A stretch of DNA of 64,000 nucleotides from JAFARZ01 sp035651595 (GCA_035651595.1 DASRFJ010000266.1:8348-72347); one strand, 5' to 3'; positions 24,458 through 33,460 are shown, counted from the stretch's first letter. The notes: generated from the letters alone by a model not told the origin. Numbers and translations are program-made.

Positions 24458-24937
24458 ATGTCCACGACGGATAAGCCCAACCCGATCCCCGCGTCGTACC
24501 GGCGGGTCACCCCGAGCCTGACGATCCGGGGCGCCGAGAAGGCCCTCGAGTTCTACCGCGCGGTGTTCGGCGCGACCGAGCGCATGCGATTCCCCGGCCC
24601 GGGCAGGACCATCGCCCACGCCGAGATCCAGATCGGGGACTCGGTCATCATGGTGGACGACGAAGACCCGCAGCGCGGCACCAGCGGGCCCCCGACCGGA
24701 GGCCTGCCGGGCAGCCCGGCGTTCCTGTACATCTACGTCGAGGACGTCGACGCCGTGATCGCGAAGGCGGTCGAGCTCGGCGCGGAACTGCGGCGCCCGC
24801 CGCAGAACCAGTTCTACGGTGAACGGGACGGCTACATCATCGATCCCTTCGGCCACGGCTGGACGATAGCGTCGCATGTGGAGGACGTGTCGCCGGAGGA
24901 GATGGCGCGCCGGATGGGCGAGCTGTTCGGGTCCTAG
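24458..24937 (+). CDS. VOC/PhnB-like glyoxalase-fold protein
   Basis: The 159-residue protein has the VOC half-domain pattern (VTPSLTIRGAEKALEFYRAVFGATERMRF, AEIQIGDSVIMVDDE, FYGERDGYIIDPFGHGWTIASH), closest to PhnB-like proteins. These use paired beta-alpha-beta-beta-beta units to bind metal and small molecules. GGAGGA sits just before ATG 24458, deciding the start over an ATG 12 bases earlier. It heads a probable operon with the YCII and ECF42 sigma genes, an association typical of that sigma group. Confidence 0.85.
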   Translation: MSTTDKPNPIPASYRRVTPSLTIRGAEKALEFYRAVFGATERMRFPGPGRTIAHAEIQIGDSVIMVDDEDPQRGTSGPPTGGLPGSPAFLYIYVEDVDAVIAKAVELGAELRRPPQNQFYGERDGYIIDPFGHGWTIASHVEDVSPEEMARRMGELFGS

Positions 24938-24946
24938 GGGTAAGCG

Positions 24947-25285
24947 ATGAAGTACGTCTTGCTGTTCGTCGAGACCGAACAGTTTTCCGCCGATCTGGCC
25001 GCGATGAGCGACGAGGACCGAGAGCGCGCGTTCGCCAAGGTCGGCGAGTGGTGCGCGACCCACGCGGACAAACTGCGCGGCGGCAACAAGCTGGCACCGG
25101 CGGAGACCGCCACGACGGTGCGGCTCGACCGCGGTGAGCCCGTCATCACGGACGGGCCGTTCGTCGAGGGCAAGGAAGTGGTCAGTGGCTACTTCGACAT
25201 CGAAGTGGCCGACCTCGACGAGGCGCTGCGCATGGTCAGAACGTGGCCGGGCTGCCCGATCGTGGAGATCCGCCCCATCCAGTGA
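24947..25285 (+). CDS. YCII-related (DGPF) protein
   Basis: This 112-residue YCII-fold protein starts MKYVLLFVE and contains ITDGPFVEGKEVVSGYFDIEVADLDEALRM, including the DGPF motif that names this class. DGPF proteins are the conserved neighbours of ECF42 sigma factors. Its stop shares bases with the sigma gene's GTG start (GTGA), giving coupled translation. Confidence 0.9.
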   Translation: MKYVLLFVETEQFSADLAAMSDEDRERAFAKVGEWCATHADKLRGGNKLAPAETATTVRLDRGEPVITDGPFVEGKEVVSGYFDIEVADLDEALRMVRTWPGCPIVEIRPIQ

Positions 25286-26571
25286 CCCCTCCGCACGAGC
25301 CGCACGAACCGAGTGAGCCCCGTGAGCCGCGTGAGCTCCGTGAGCCCCGTGAGCCCCGTGAGCCGCGTGAGCCGCGTGACGAGCTGGTCCGCGTGGTGCG
25401 AGAGCACGCGGGCCAGCTGGCCGCCTCGCTGATGCACCTGACCGGCGACTTCGCCACCGCGGAGGACCTGGTGCAAGACGCGGTGCTGGCCGCGTTGCGG
25501 CACTGGCCCGCCGAAGGAATCCCGGACCGCCCGGACGCCTGGCTGTTCACGGTCGCGCGGCGACGCGGGCTGGACGCGATCCGCCGGGAGAACAACTACC
25601 GGAGCAAGCTGGCCCAGCTGCAGTGGCCGGTCCAACCCGAGCCGGACGAGCCGGACGAGCCGGATGAGCGGCTGCGGCTGATCTTCACGTGCTGCCACCC
25701 CGCATTGTCCATCGAGGCGCGGATCGCGCTCACGCTGCGGATCGTCTGCGGCCTGACCACGGCGCAGATCGCCCGCGCGTTCCTGGTGCAGGAGACGACG
25801 GTCGCGCAGCGGATGACCCGCGCCAAGCGGAAGATCAACACGGCCGGCATTCCGTACCGGATCCCGGATCACGACGAGATGGCCAGCCGGCTGACCGAAG
25901 TCCTCACGGTGATCTACCTGCTGTTCAACGAGGGCTACCTGTCGACGGCGGATCGCGTCCAGTCCCGCGACCTTGCCGCGGACGCCGAATGGCTGAGCAC
26001 CCTCCTCCACCAGCTCATGCCGGCCGAGCCGGAGGTGGCGGGATTGCTCGCGCTGATCCGGCTGCACCGCGCCAGGGCGGCGGCCAGGTTCGGCCCTTCC
26101 GGGAAGCTGGTGCTCCTCCAAGACCAGGACCGGTCGCGGTGGGACCACTCGGCGATCGGGGACGCCACCCGGCTGCTCACCCGGGCGGCGGCCCGGCATC
26201 AGCCCGGCCCGTACCAGCTCCAGGCCGCGATCGTTGCCTGCCACGCCGAAGCCCCGCGGTGGCAGGACACCGACTGGGAGCAGATCGTGCTGCTGTACGA
26301 CATGCTGCTGACCCTGGCGCCGTCGCCGGTGACCCGGCTGCACCGCGCGATCGCGGTCCGCTACACGCGCGGGCCGCGGGCCGCCATGGCCGAACTTGGC
26401 GCCCTCGGCGACGTCCTCGACGAGTATCACCTGTACCACGCGACCCGAGCCGACCTGCTCCGCCAGCTCGGCGACGCCGATCAGGCCCGCGAGGCCGACA
26501 AGCGGGCCCTCGCGCTGACCGCGAACCCGGCCGAGCAGGCCATCCTTCAGCAGCGCCTCTCCTGGAGTTAG
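25282..26571 (+). CDS. ECF42-type RNA polymerase sigma factor with TPR C-terminus
   Basis: The protein has about 429 residues. Sigma region 2 (LMHLTGDFATAEDLVQDAVLAAL, PDAWLFTVARRRGLDAIRRE) and region 4 (LTLRIVCGLTTAQIARAFLVQETTVAQRMTRAKRKI) are followed by the long C-terminal DUF6596/TPR extension (LTEVLTVIYLLFNEGYLST...) that marks ECF42. This extension is thought to be needed for sigma activity in place of an anti-sigma factor. The GTG start overlaps the YCII stop. The first ~30 codons are a 9-bp tandem repeat giving REP units, an unusual N-terminal extension before region 2. Confidence 0.9.
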   Translation: MTPPHEPHEPSEPREPRELREPREPREPREPRDELVRVVREHAGQLAASLMHLTGDFATAEDLVQDAVLAALRHWPAEGIPDRPDAWLFTVARRRGLDAIRRENNYRSKLAQLQWPVQPEPDEPDEPDERLRLIFTCCHPALSIEARIALTLRIVCGLTTAQIARAFLVQETTVAQRMTRAKRKINTAGIPYRIPDHDEMASRLTEVLTVIYLLFNEGYLSTADRVQSRDLAADAEWLSTLLHQLMPAEPEVAGLLALIRLHRARAAARFGPSGKLVLLQDQDRSRWDHSAIGDATRLLTRAAARHQPGPYQLQAAIVACHAEAPRWQDTDWEQIVLLYDMLLTLAPSPVTRLHRAIAVRYTRGPRAAMAELGALGDVLDEYHLYHATRADLLRQLGDADQAREADKRALALTANPAEQAILQQRLSWS

Positions 26572-26652
26572 CAACCTGGAGTTGGCGATGAATCGCGGGC
26601 CGAGCGTCAGTCTTAGCTTTCGGTACCGGTACCCGCTACGACAGGAGCTCAC

Positions 26653-27006
26653 GTGGAATCAGGCCCCGAAGACCGCCTAGCGCTGATCCGCCGCTACTAC
26701 CAGGCGTACGAGAACGACGACCGGCCCGCCATCGAGCAGCTGCTTCACCCCGGCTTCACCTTCACCAGCCCCTACGGGGACGACGACCGGATCGACCGGG
26801 CCGAGTACTTCGAACGCTGCTGGCCGCCGCACGAGCAGATCAAGTCGTTCACGTTGCTGGACGTGTGCGCGGATGAGGACGGTGCGCTGGTCAGGTACCG
26901 GGCGACCGAGCTCACCCCACCGGGTTTCGCCAACGTCGAACGCTTCGAGTTCGGCGACGGTCAGATAGCGCATGTAGAGGTGTACTTCGGCCGCGCCCTC
27001 AAGTGA
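26653..27006 (+). CDS. SnoaL/NTF2-like small protein
   Basis: The 117-residue NTF2-like fold has IRRYYQAYENDDRPAIEQLLHPGFTFTSPYGDDDRIDRAEYFERCWP near the start and RFEFGDGQIAHVEVYF at the end. Such proteins act as small isomerases, cyclases or ligand binders. The GTG start follows ACAGGAGCTCAC. The element at 27006 begins on the last base of its TGA, so the insertion left the coding sequence intact but probably replaced its downstream sequence. Confidence 0.75.
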   Translation: MESGPEDRLALIRRYYQAYENDDRPAIEQLLHPGFTFTSPYGDDDRIDRAEYFERCWPPHEQIKSFTLLDVCADEDGALVRYRATELTPPGFANVERFEFGDGQIAHVEVYFGRALK

Positions 27007-27401
27007 TTGCGGACAGTTACCCCCCCGATTCGGACCTCGTTGGCTTATTCCGGGGTTTGCCCGGGTCGCTGGCTGCCCGGTGGGCCGGCGGCTGGCTTGA
27101 TGGGCCTCGATAGCGTGGTGGTTTTCCCCTTTGTGGTAGCGGGACCCCTGTTCACGAGGGCCGGTCTTCCACGAAGGGGAAATCTTCCACGTTGATGACG
27201 GATTGCGGGTGCGCTCCTGTCCCGGTAGCCGCACGCTGCACTCCAGGCACAGGCTGCGCGCACACGGCCAGGCCCGGCGGCCAGACCCGGCGGCCAGACC
27301 CGGCGGCCAGACCCAGCGGCCAGACCCGGCGGCCGGCACGGGCCATCCGCGCGCAATTCGCCAACAACAGAGTCCGGATCGGGAGGGTAAGTGTCCGCAG
27401 T
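27006..27401. repeat. Long inverted-repeat element (MITE-like), copy B
   Basis: This ~396-bp element lies in the opposite orientation to copy A. Its ends match over about 30 bp with four mismatches (left begins ATTGCGGACAGTTACC, right reversed begins ACTGCGGACACTTACC). The 82-nt core is at 27112-27193 on the reverse strand, and a GGCCAGACCCGGC-type tandem repeat lies at about 27290-27340. The region 27402-27508 beyond it contains the shared right shoulder and nothing codable. It starts on the stop codon of the SnoaL-like gene. Confidence 0.85.
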
Positions 27402-27508
27402 AATCTAGCGCACCCGTCAGCGCGCCCGAAATAACGCGAAATTTCGTGATACCGCAGGTGGAGCCGCGCTCTCGCGGCCGGCAACACGCGCTTGCGGCCG
27501 GGGGCCTG

Positions 27509-28274
27509 TTAACGCTGGAGGGTAGTGGCCCATACCCGCACGCCGAACACCGCGTCGGCGATTCCGTCAGCGGGGACAAACGGCGCGATCTCCGCCAGAA
27601 TCTGGCCGCGCAGCGCCGCCTCGGTGATCGCCCCGGACTCGACGGCGGCTCCCGCGTTGCTCTGGCTCATCAGGTAATCCGTCAGCCGCGCCCGGCTCAT
27701 CGGGAGGTGCACGTCGTCCTCCGCGTACCGGACATCCCCGAATCCGGCCTCCGCCGCCAGCGAATCGGAGAACTGCGCGTGCCTCGCCGGCCCGGGGTAC
27801 CGCGGCAGGTAGCTGTCCCTCAGCCAGCCAGCGAACCCGGCGTGCCCGGTGATCTCGCCATGGAAGAAGTCCACGTAGACGACCAGCGCCGAACCGCGGC
27901 GCAGCACCCGCGCAAGCTCGCCGAACGCCGGTTCCTGATCGAACCAGTGAAACCCGTTCGACACCGTGGCGAGGTCGGCACACCCGGCACGCAGCGGCAG
28001 CACCTCCGCGGCCGACCTCAGGTACCGTACCCGCGGATCGCGCGGCGCCGCGCTGAGCATCGCCGCCGAGGGATCCACCGCGAGCACGCGGTCGGCCAGG
28101 TCGAGCACCGCGCGAGTCGACAGCCCCGTCCCGCACGCCACGTCGAGCGCGAGCCCGACGCGCCCGAGTCCCAGCAGCCCCGCGCCCACCGCAACGCGGC
28201 GGGATGGAAGTACGGCCGGCCGTCCGCGTACCGCCGCGCGGCCCCGCCGCTGCCGAACGGGTTGCGAACCGTCA
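27509..28274 (-). pseudogene. Class I SAM methyltransferase with frameshifted N-terminus
   Basis: The open frame 27509-28189 encodes LALDVACGTGLSTRAVLDLADRVLAVDPSAAML and the remaining Methyltransf_11-type fold, ending FGVRVWATTLQR. Its first residues are not a natural N-terminus. Upstream, in another frame, bases 28190-28274 encode RNPFGSGGAARRYADGRPYFHPAALRW, exactly what such enzymes have before the SAM motif. A shift near 28187 therefore splits the gene, unless it is an assembly error. The upstream frame would begin at a CTG overlapping the stop of the DUF1707 gene. A shortened protein lacking the N-terminal helix may still be made. Confidence 0.65.
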
Positions 28275-28916
28275 GGACGGGAGCTCCGGCGCCTTCCGCG
28301 AGTCGAGCTGTACGCGCTTCTTCTGGCGCTTGCGCTTGACGTCGACGGCGCCCCAGAACGCCAGGCCGTTGATGTGAATCGTCGGCGCGCCGGGTTTGCC
28401 CACGCCGGTGGCGCCGTGTTCGAACGCGCCCATCAACCCGATGCCGTTGACCCGCACGTCGGCGTCCTCCGGCACGATGATCGCGATCCCGCCCATGATC
28501 GCGGTCGCGTGGATGGTGGTCTCACGCTCGGCGAAGCGCGCCTCGCGCAGGTCGATCTCACCGCCGCCCATGATCGTGAGCGCGGTGAAGCTGGGCGGCA
28601 CCACCCACTCGCCCTTGCGGCAGAAACCGCCCATGACCGCGATCGCTGACGCGGACCCCGGCGTGCCGCCGAACTGGTAATTGGCTGGCTCGGCCGCCGG
28701 CGCGCTCCTGCCGCTCGGCAGGTCCTGGACGATCGGCTCGAGCTCGCCGAAGGTCTTGGCCGCGTAGACGGCGCTGAGCCGGTCATCCAGCTCGTCCATG
28801 CCGAGCCGCCCCTCACCCGCGGCGTCGCGCAGGATCTCCGCGATGCGGTCGCGATCGGAGTCTGAGGCGCGCAGGCCCTTCGGACCCGAGTCTGCCGGGG
28901 ATTCTGTCACGGACAA
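28272..28916 (-). CDS. DUF1707 protein with LiaF-like C-terminal domain
   Basis: This 214-residue protein has the DUF1707 segment (LRASDSDRDRIAEILRDAAGEGRLGMDELDDRLSAVYAAKTFGEL, residues 16-60) and a C-terminal beta-rich part (MGGFCRKGEWVVPPSFTALTIMGGGEIDLREARF, GIAIIVPEDADVRVNGIGLMGAF). The latter resembles the cell-wall-stress LiaF/YvqF C-terminal domain. There are no transmembrane helices. The role is probably envelope-stress sensing or membrane-associated regulation. The methyltransferase remnant follows immediately downstream. Confidence 0.85.
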   Translation of the reverse strand: MSVTESPADSGPKGLRASDSDRDRIAEILRDAAGEGRLGMDELDDRLSAVYAAKTFGELEPIVQDLPSGRSAPAAEPANYQFGGTPGSASAIAVMGGFCRKGEWVVPPSFTALTIMGGGEIDLREARFAERETTIHATAIMGGIAIIVPEDADVRVNGIGLMGAFEHGATGVGKPGAPTIHINGLAFWGAVDVKRKRQKKRVQLDSRKAPELPS

Positions 28917-28980
28917 AGCCTACTCCTCAGGCATTTATCCGAACGGCCAGTACTGCTTCCTCCGGACCCCGCTACTCCCT

Positions 28981-29760
28981 TCACTGACGGAAGTGGCTGA
29001 GCTGCTCCTCGTGGAATTCGCCGGCGTCGCCGGTGATCCGCGGATCCTGCGACGCCTCGCCGCGCTCGAGCAGATCCAGGTACGCGAAATCGGCGTCCAG
29101 CCGCCGCTGGAACTCGTCGGCGTCGCCGACGTGGCCGTGGCCGGGGATCACGCGCCGCACACCGGGCACCGCGGCCAGCCGCTGCAGGCCCGCCCGGTAC
29201 GCCTTGAGCCGCACGTTCATGTCCGGCGGCAGCCACGGGTCGACGATCGGCATCTCGACGTCCGAGCACATGTCGCCGGCCACCAGCACGCCGGTCTCCG
29301 GCAGGAACACCGCGCCGTGGCCGGGTGCGTGGCCGTCGTGCACGATGACCTCCGCGACCGGCCCGTCCCACGGGATGCGGGCGGAGAACAGCGGCGCGAC
29401 GACGCCGATCAGCGACAGGTCATGGCCGGGCGCGGACTCCTCGGCGGCGGCCGCGAGTTCGTCGCGTTCCCGGCTGGCGATCGCGGTCGCCTGCGGGGTG
29501 GCGTACCGCGGCACGTCGCCGAACGACGGGTGCCACAGCAGATGGTCCCAGTGCGGGTGGGTGGACCAGCCGGCCACCGGACGCAGCCCGCGGCTGGCGA
29601 GCGCGACCACGATGCCGAGCAGGTCCGCGCGCGTCACCGCGGGGTCGATCACCAGGCACGACCCATCAGGTCCGGCGACCACGGTGGTCGTGGTGGTGAA
29701 CAGCCCCCCAGTCGCGACCAGGACGCCAGGCGCGACTGTGATAAACGGATCAATGTCCAC
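28981..29760 (-). CDS. Metallo-beta-lactamase-fold hydrolase
   Basis: This 259-residue MBL-fold protein has the metal-binding motif STHPHWDHLLW (HxHxDH, residues ~66-73), a further His in DGHAPGHGAVF, the Asp in VLVAGDMCSD and the C-terminal His in VIPGHGHVGD. All expected Zn ligands are present, so it should be an active hydrolase of unknown substrate (glyoxalase II, lactonase or similar). Confidence 0.85.
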   Translation of the reverse strand: MDIDPFITVAPGVLVATGGLFTTTTTVVAGPDGSCLVIDPAVTRADLLGIVVALASRGLRPVAGWSTHPHWDHLLWHPSFGDVPRYATPQATAIASRERDELAAAAEESAPGHDLSLIGVVAPLFSARIPWDGPVAEVIVHDGHAPGHGAVFLPETGVLVAGDMCSDVEMPIVDPWLPPDMNVRLKAYRAGLQRLAAVPGVRRVIPGHGHVGDADEFQRRLDADFAYLDLLERGEASQDPRITGDAGEFHEEQLSHFRQ

Positions 29761-29830
29761 CGTGGGAGTATCTCATCCCGTCAGTAACGGTTCGCTAGCG
29801 TAGGCGTCGCTGTCTGAGAAAACTGGACTC

Positions 29831-30310
29831 GTGCAGTGGGATGAACTCGCCGCGCGGTACCCGGTCATCGTCCTCGAAGGCTGCGATGGCACCGGCAAGA
29901 CCACCCGAGCCGCGGAGCTGGCGGACCAGCACGGCTACACGGTCATCCATTCCAGCGACGTGGCTGACCCGGACGGGCTGGCCGACGCCTACCATGCGGT
30001 ACTGCGGCGGCCGGGAAAGCTCGCCCTTGACCGCAGCTTCGTCAGCGAGCTGGTGTACAGCCAGCTGCGCGCCGGCCGGATGCGGCTGACCGGACGCGAG
30101 GCGGCCGAGCTCGCGTTCGCGCTTGCCGACCGCGGCGGCGTGCTGGTGCATCTCACCGCGCATCCCAAGGCGCTGGCCTGGCGGCTGCGTGCCCGCGACG
30201 GCTACGCTCCCACGCTGGACCGGCTGCGCGTCCTGCTCGCCACGTACCGGGACGTGTTCCGCGCGCTGGACGGCACCGCCCCGATCCTGACCGTGGACAC
30301 CACCCGCTGA
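29831..30310 (+). CDS. Thymidylate-kinase-like P-loop protein
   Basis: A short (159-residue) nucleoside-monophosphate-kinase-like protein with Walker A VLEGCDGTGKTTRAAELA, LALDRSFVSELVYSQ resembling the DRY/DR region, and VHLTAHPKALAWRLRARDGYAP as a lid. It is shorter than standard dTMP kinases (~210), so specificity is uncertain. GTG start. The next gene starts 30 bp later on the same strand. Confidence 0.7.
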   Translation: MQWDELAARYPVIVLEGCDGTGKTTRAAELADQHGYTVIHSSDVADPDGLADAYHAVLRRPGKLALDRSFVSELVYSQLRAGRMRLTGREAAELAFALADRGGVLVHLTAHPKALAWRLRARDGYAPTLDRLRVLLATYRDVFRALDGTAPILTVDTTR

Positions 30311-30340
30311 CCAACCCGCCGCGGCGTCTAGGCTGCGTGT

Positions 30341-30793
30341 GTGCCGACCCTGCTGCTCGTGCATCACACGCCCTCGCCCGCGATGCAGGCCATGTTCGAG
30401 GCCGCGGCCAGCGGCGCCAGAACCGACGAAGTCCAGGGCGTCGACGTGATCGTCCGCCCGGCCCTGACCGCGGCCGCGCCGGACGTGCTCGCGGCCGACG
30501 GCTACCTGCTCGGCACCCCGGCGAACATCGGCTACATGTCCGGTGCGCTCAAGCACTTCTTCGACAGCGTCTACTATCCATGCCTGGAAGCCACCGTCGG
30601 CAGGCCGTTCGGACTGTACGTGCACGGCGCAAACGACACCGGCGGCGCGGTGCGCGCGGTGGAGTCCATCGCGACCGGTCTGCGGTGGCGGCGGATCCGT
30701 CCGCCGGTCAGTGTCACCGGCACCCCGGGCCGCCAGCAGCTCGACGAGTGCTGGGAACTCGGTGCCGTGCTCGCCGCCGAACTGGCCGGGTGA
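30341..30793 (+). CDS. Flavodoxin/NAD(P)H-dependent FMN reductase-like protein
   Basis: This 150-residue flavodoxin fold starts PTLLLVHHTPSPAMQAMFEAA (FMN phosphate loop). It continues with ADGYLLGTPANIGYMSGALKHFFDSVYYP and PFGLYVHGANDTGGAVRAVESI, the typical FMN-binding loops. It is likely to act as a small quinone or flavin reductase. Probably co-transcribed with the preceding kinase-like gene. Confidence 0.8.
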   Translation: MPTLLLVHHTPSPAMQAMFEAAASGARTDEVQGVDVIVRPALTAAAPDVLAADGYLLGTPANIGYMSGALKHFFDSVYYPCLEATVGRPFGLYVHGANDTGGAVRAVESIATGLRWRRIRPPVSVTGTPGRQQLDECWELGAVLAAELAG

Positions 30794-30905
30794 GCGATGG
30801 AATACGCCGCGGGAGATCGCCGTTGGACCCACGCGTTCACTGGCGCTTCCCACGGTGAATGCTTATCGTACGAGGTGGCCGCCCCCTAGTCAGCGCTGGA
30901 GAGAG

Positions 30906-31358
30906 ATGCCCAAGCGGATTCGTCCGTACGGTTCCGCCGAAGACGCCGAGTTCGCCGGCCTGGCCCGGCGCCGGACCAGTGCCGGAGAGGAAACCGTGAG
31001 CGAGCTAGCCAGCACGATGACGGCCCGCGAGATCGCGGCCCAGGCCGCCGAGACGGTTCGCGCGCTGACCGACCTGACCCGCGACGGCGCCGACGTGTCC
31101 GGCCCGCGCGAGGTGCGCGAGGTGATCGCGGGGCTCGGCCTGATGGGCCAGGGCCTGCCCCGGCTGTGCGAGCAGCTCGCCCGGGTCCTGATGGCACAGC
31201 GCGAAGACGGCCAGATCGCGGACGGCGCCGGGCACGAGCCGCACTTCCTGGTCATCGAGGTCGTCGAGGCGCTCGCCGCGGCCGGCCAGGCCGCGGACAT
31301 GATGACCGCCGCGCTGGACCAGGCCGTCGCCGCCGCGGCCGGCCTGCGAGACCGGTGA
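30906..31358 (+). CDS. Hypothetical helical protein
   Basis: ATG 30906 follows CTGGAGAGAG and gives a 150-residue, mostly helical, Ala/Glu-rich protein (MTAREIAAQAAETVRALTDLTRDGADVSGPREVREVIAGLG, LPRLCEQLARVLMAQRE). I do not recognise a named family, though similar small helical proteins are common in actinomycetes. Its TGA overlaps the GTG start of the nucleoside hydrolase by 4 nt, so the two are co-translated. Confidence 0.6.
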   Translation: MPKRIRPYGSAEDAEFAGLARRRTSAGEETVSELASTMTAREIAAQAAETVRALTDLTRDGADVSGPREVREVIAGLGLMGQGLPRLCEQLARVLMAQREDGQIADGAGHEPHFLVIEVVEALAAAGQAADMMTAALDQAVAAAAGLRDR

Positions 31359-32443
31359 CCGTGCCGCGCACCAAGCTGATCCAGGACGTCGACACCGGGA
31401 CCGACGACGCCGTCGCGCTGATGCTGGCGGCGCTGCATCCCGATCTTGAGCTGGTCGGGGCGACCACGGTCAACGGCAACGTCCCGCTCGACCTCACCAC
31501 CGAGAACACGCTCCGCGTCTTCGACCACATCGGCCGCGACGTCCCGGTGTACCGGGGCATGGCGGCGCCGCTGGCCCGGCCGGACTTCCCGGTACCGCGC
31601 GCCACGCCCCTGCCTGGCCGGGCCACGGTACACGGCGACTACCTGGACATCCCGCCTGCCAGCTCGAAACCGCGCGACGGTTCGGCCGTCGAGTTCCTGA
31701 TCGAGACGTACCGCGCCACTGCCGACGAGATCATCCTGGCGGCGACCGGCCCGCTCACCAACGTCGCCACGGCGCTCAAGCTCGAGCCACGGCTGGCCGG
31801 GCTGATCCCGGAGATCATCGTGATGGGCGGCGCGCACGACCATGGCAACATCACGCCAAGCGCCGAGTTCAACGTATGGGCGGATCCCGAAGCGGCCCGC
31901 GTGGTGTTCGGCTGCGGGGTTCGCCAGCTGACGATCGTGCCGCTCGACGCAACGCACCAAGCCCTGGTCAGCCTCGCCGACTGCGACGCGCTCGACGCGC
32001 TCGGAACCCCGGCGGCCACCGCCACCGCGACGTTCGTCCGGCGCCGGATCGCCGGCTACGACCGCGAGCAGCCGATGTCCAGGCCGGGCGCCGCGCCGGT
32101 GCACGACGCGCTGTGCGTCGCGGCGATCGCCGACCGCTCGCTGATCACGACCCGCCGGGTGCACGTGGACGTGGAGACCAGCGGGGAGCTGACCACCGGT
32201 CAGACGATCTTCGACGTGGCGTCCCGCGGCGGCCGCGCGCCGAACGCCGATGTGGCGTTCGGCGCCGACGAGCGCGCGTTCGTCCGCACGCTCCTGGACG
32301 TGTTCGCGAGGTTACCTGGAGCCGATCGAAAGATGCGGACGCCTACCCCTGATCAGTATCCTGCTGGCTCATTCCAGGGCTCGCCCGGATCGCTGGCCGC
32401 CCGGCGGGCCAGCTACAGGCTCGATGGGCCTCGGTTAACGTGA
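31355..32443 (+). CDS. Inosine-uridine-preferring nucleoside hydrolase, repeat-derived tail
   Basis: This ~362-residue protein has the signature Ca2+-binding QDVDTGTDDAVALMLA (DxDxxxDD, residues ~8-16). ATTVNGNVPLDLTTENTLRVF, ILAATGPLTNVATALKLEP, IVMGGAHDHGNITPSAEFNVWADPEAA and PVHDALCVAA follow, giving a complete active site. It hydrolyses ribonucleosides to base and ribose. After FVRTLLDVFARL (about base 32317) the last ~40 codons derive from a decayed copy of the inverted-repeat element, so the original stop is lost. GTG start overlaps the preceding stop. Confidence 0.85.
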   Translation: MTVPRTKLIQDVDTGTDDAVALMLAALHPDLELVGATTVNGNVPLDLTTENTLRVFDHIGRDVPVYRGMAAPLARPDFPVPRATPLPGRATVHGDYLDIPPASSKPRDGSAVEFLIETYRATADEIILAATGPLTNVATALKLEPRLAGLIPEIIVMGGAHDHGNITPSAEFNVWADPEAARVVFGCGVRQLTIVPLDATHQALVSLADCDALDALGTPAATATATFVRRRIAGYDREQPMSRPGAAPVHDALCVAAIADRSLITTRRVHVDVETSGELTTGQTIFDVASRGGRAPNADVAFGADERAFVRTLLDVFARLPGADRKMRTPTPDQYPAGSFQGSPGSLAARRASYRLDGPRLT

Positions 32444-32545
32444 CGGGACCGCCGGTGCGCTCCTATCCCAACCGCCGCACACTGCACTTCAGGTACAGGC
32501 AGCTGTCCGCAATAAATTTCGCGCGCTAGCGCCCGTCGTTCCGCT
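32330..32545. repeat. Decayed inverted-repeat element (copy D)
   Basis: Bases 32366-32433 (TGGCTCATTCCAGGGCTCGC and onward to GATGGGCCTCGG) align to copy B at 27042-27110. Bases 32455-32520 (GGTGCGCTCCTATCCC, CTGTCCGCAATAA) align to its other end. The 82-nt core is mostly deleted. This remnant supplies the 3' coding ends of both convergent neighbours. Confidence 0.7.
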
Positions 32546-33417
32546 AAAAAGTCGCCGATGACCTCGGCGACGGTTCGCCGGGCCTGCTCGGCGAACCGCG
32601 GGTTGGTCGAGGAGTAGTACGGGATGATCAGCGCGGCCTGGTGCAGCGCGTAGCCGCGGGCCCGCTGCCAGGTGCCCTCGTCCACCCCGAGCGCCCGGCG
32701 ATAGATTGCCCGCCCCGCCGGGCCGAACACGCTCCACGCGGGGACCACGTCCGCGGCCGGATCCCCGGCCCCCACCCCGCCGAAGTCGAGCACCGCCGCC
32801 AGCCTGCCGTCCCTGACCAGCAGGTTGGGCCGCAGCAGATCGGTGTGGATCCAGACCGGAGCGCCGTCCCACGCGGGCGCCGTCAAGGCGGCCCGCCACG
32901 CGGCCAGCGCCGCCTCGGCACCGGGACCGATCTGCGCGATCGCCGCCCGGGTGCTCTCGTCGAGATCGCGCAGCGGCCTGCGTCCGGCCCGCGGCTCATC
33001 CCCCGTCACCGGCAGCGCGCGCAACGCGTGCACGAAGTCCGCGAGGTCCGCCGCGGCCCGCTCCTCGCCCCCCGCGATGGCGTCGTCATACGGACTGCCG
33101 TCCAGCCACCGGTAGATCGCCCACGTCCAGCCGAACTCCGCCGACGGCTCCCCCACGGCCGCGACCTCCGGAACCCGCAACGGCAGCCGCGGGCCCAGCT
33201 CCGGCAGCCACCGCGCCTCCCGTTCCAGCGCCCGCGCCCAGCCGGCCAGCCGGGGCAGCCGGACGCACCACTCATCGCCCAGCCGGAAGACGGCGTTCAC
33301 CGTCCCCGTCGACCGGAAGGCGCGGACCGGCAGGCCGGCGAACCGGGGAAACCGCGCACGCACCAGCCGCTCGACGAGGCTTTCGTCGATGTCGATCTCG
33401 CCGTCGTGCATCTTCAT
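32413..33417 (-). CDS. APH-family phosphotransferase
   Basis: With ATG 33417 this is a ~334-residue kinase. The N-lobe contains FRSTGTVNAVFRLGDEWCVRLPR, the catalytic loop is VWIHTDLLRPNLLV (HxDxxxxN, ~residue 200), and the metal-binding motif is AVLDFGGVGAGDPAAD. It resembles macrolide/aminoglycoside phosphotransferases of unknown substrate. The last ~35 residues (from CGQLPVPEVQCAAVGIG) are read from the decayed repeat at 32330-32545, and its 3' end overlaps the nucleoside hydrolase by 31 bp. Confidence 0.8.
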   Translation of the reverse strand: MKMHDGEIDIDESLVERLVRARFPRFAGLPVRAFRSTGTVNAVFRLGDEWCVRLPRLAGWARALEREARWLPELGPRLPLRVPEVAAVGEPSAEFGWTWAIYRWLDGSPYDDAIAGGEERAAADLADFVHALRALPVTGDEPRAGRRPLRDLDESTRAAIAQIGPGAEAALAAWRAALTAPAWDGAPVWIHTDLLRPNLLVRDGRLAAVLDFGGVGAGDPAADVVPAWSVFGPAGRAIYRRALGVDEGTWQRARGYALHQAALIIPYYSSTNPRFAEQARRTVAEVIGDFLAERRALAREIYCGQLPVPEVQCAAVGIGAHRRSRHVNRGPSSL

Positions 33418-33460
33418 CTGAGGTCTTGCCGACCCTACTCTCAGCAATCAAACTGTTACT

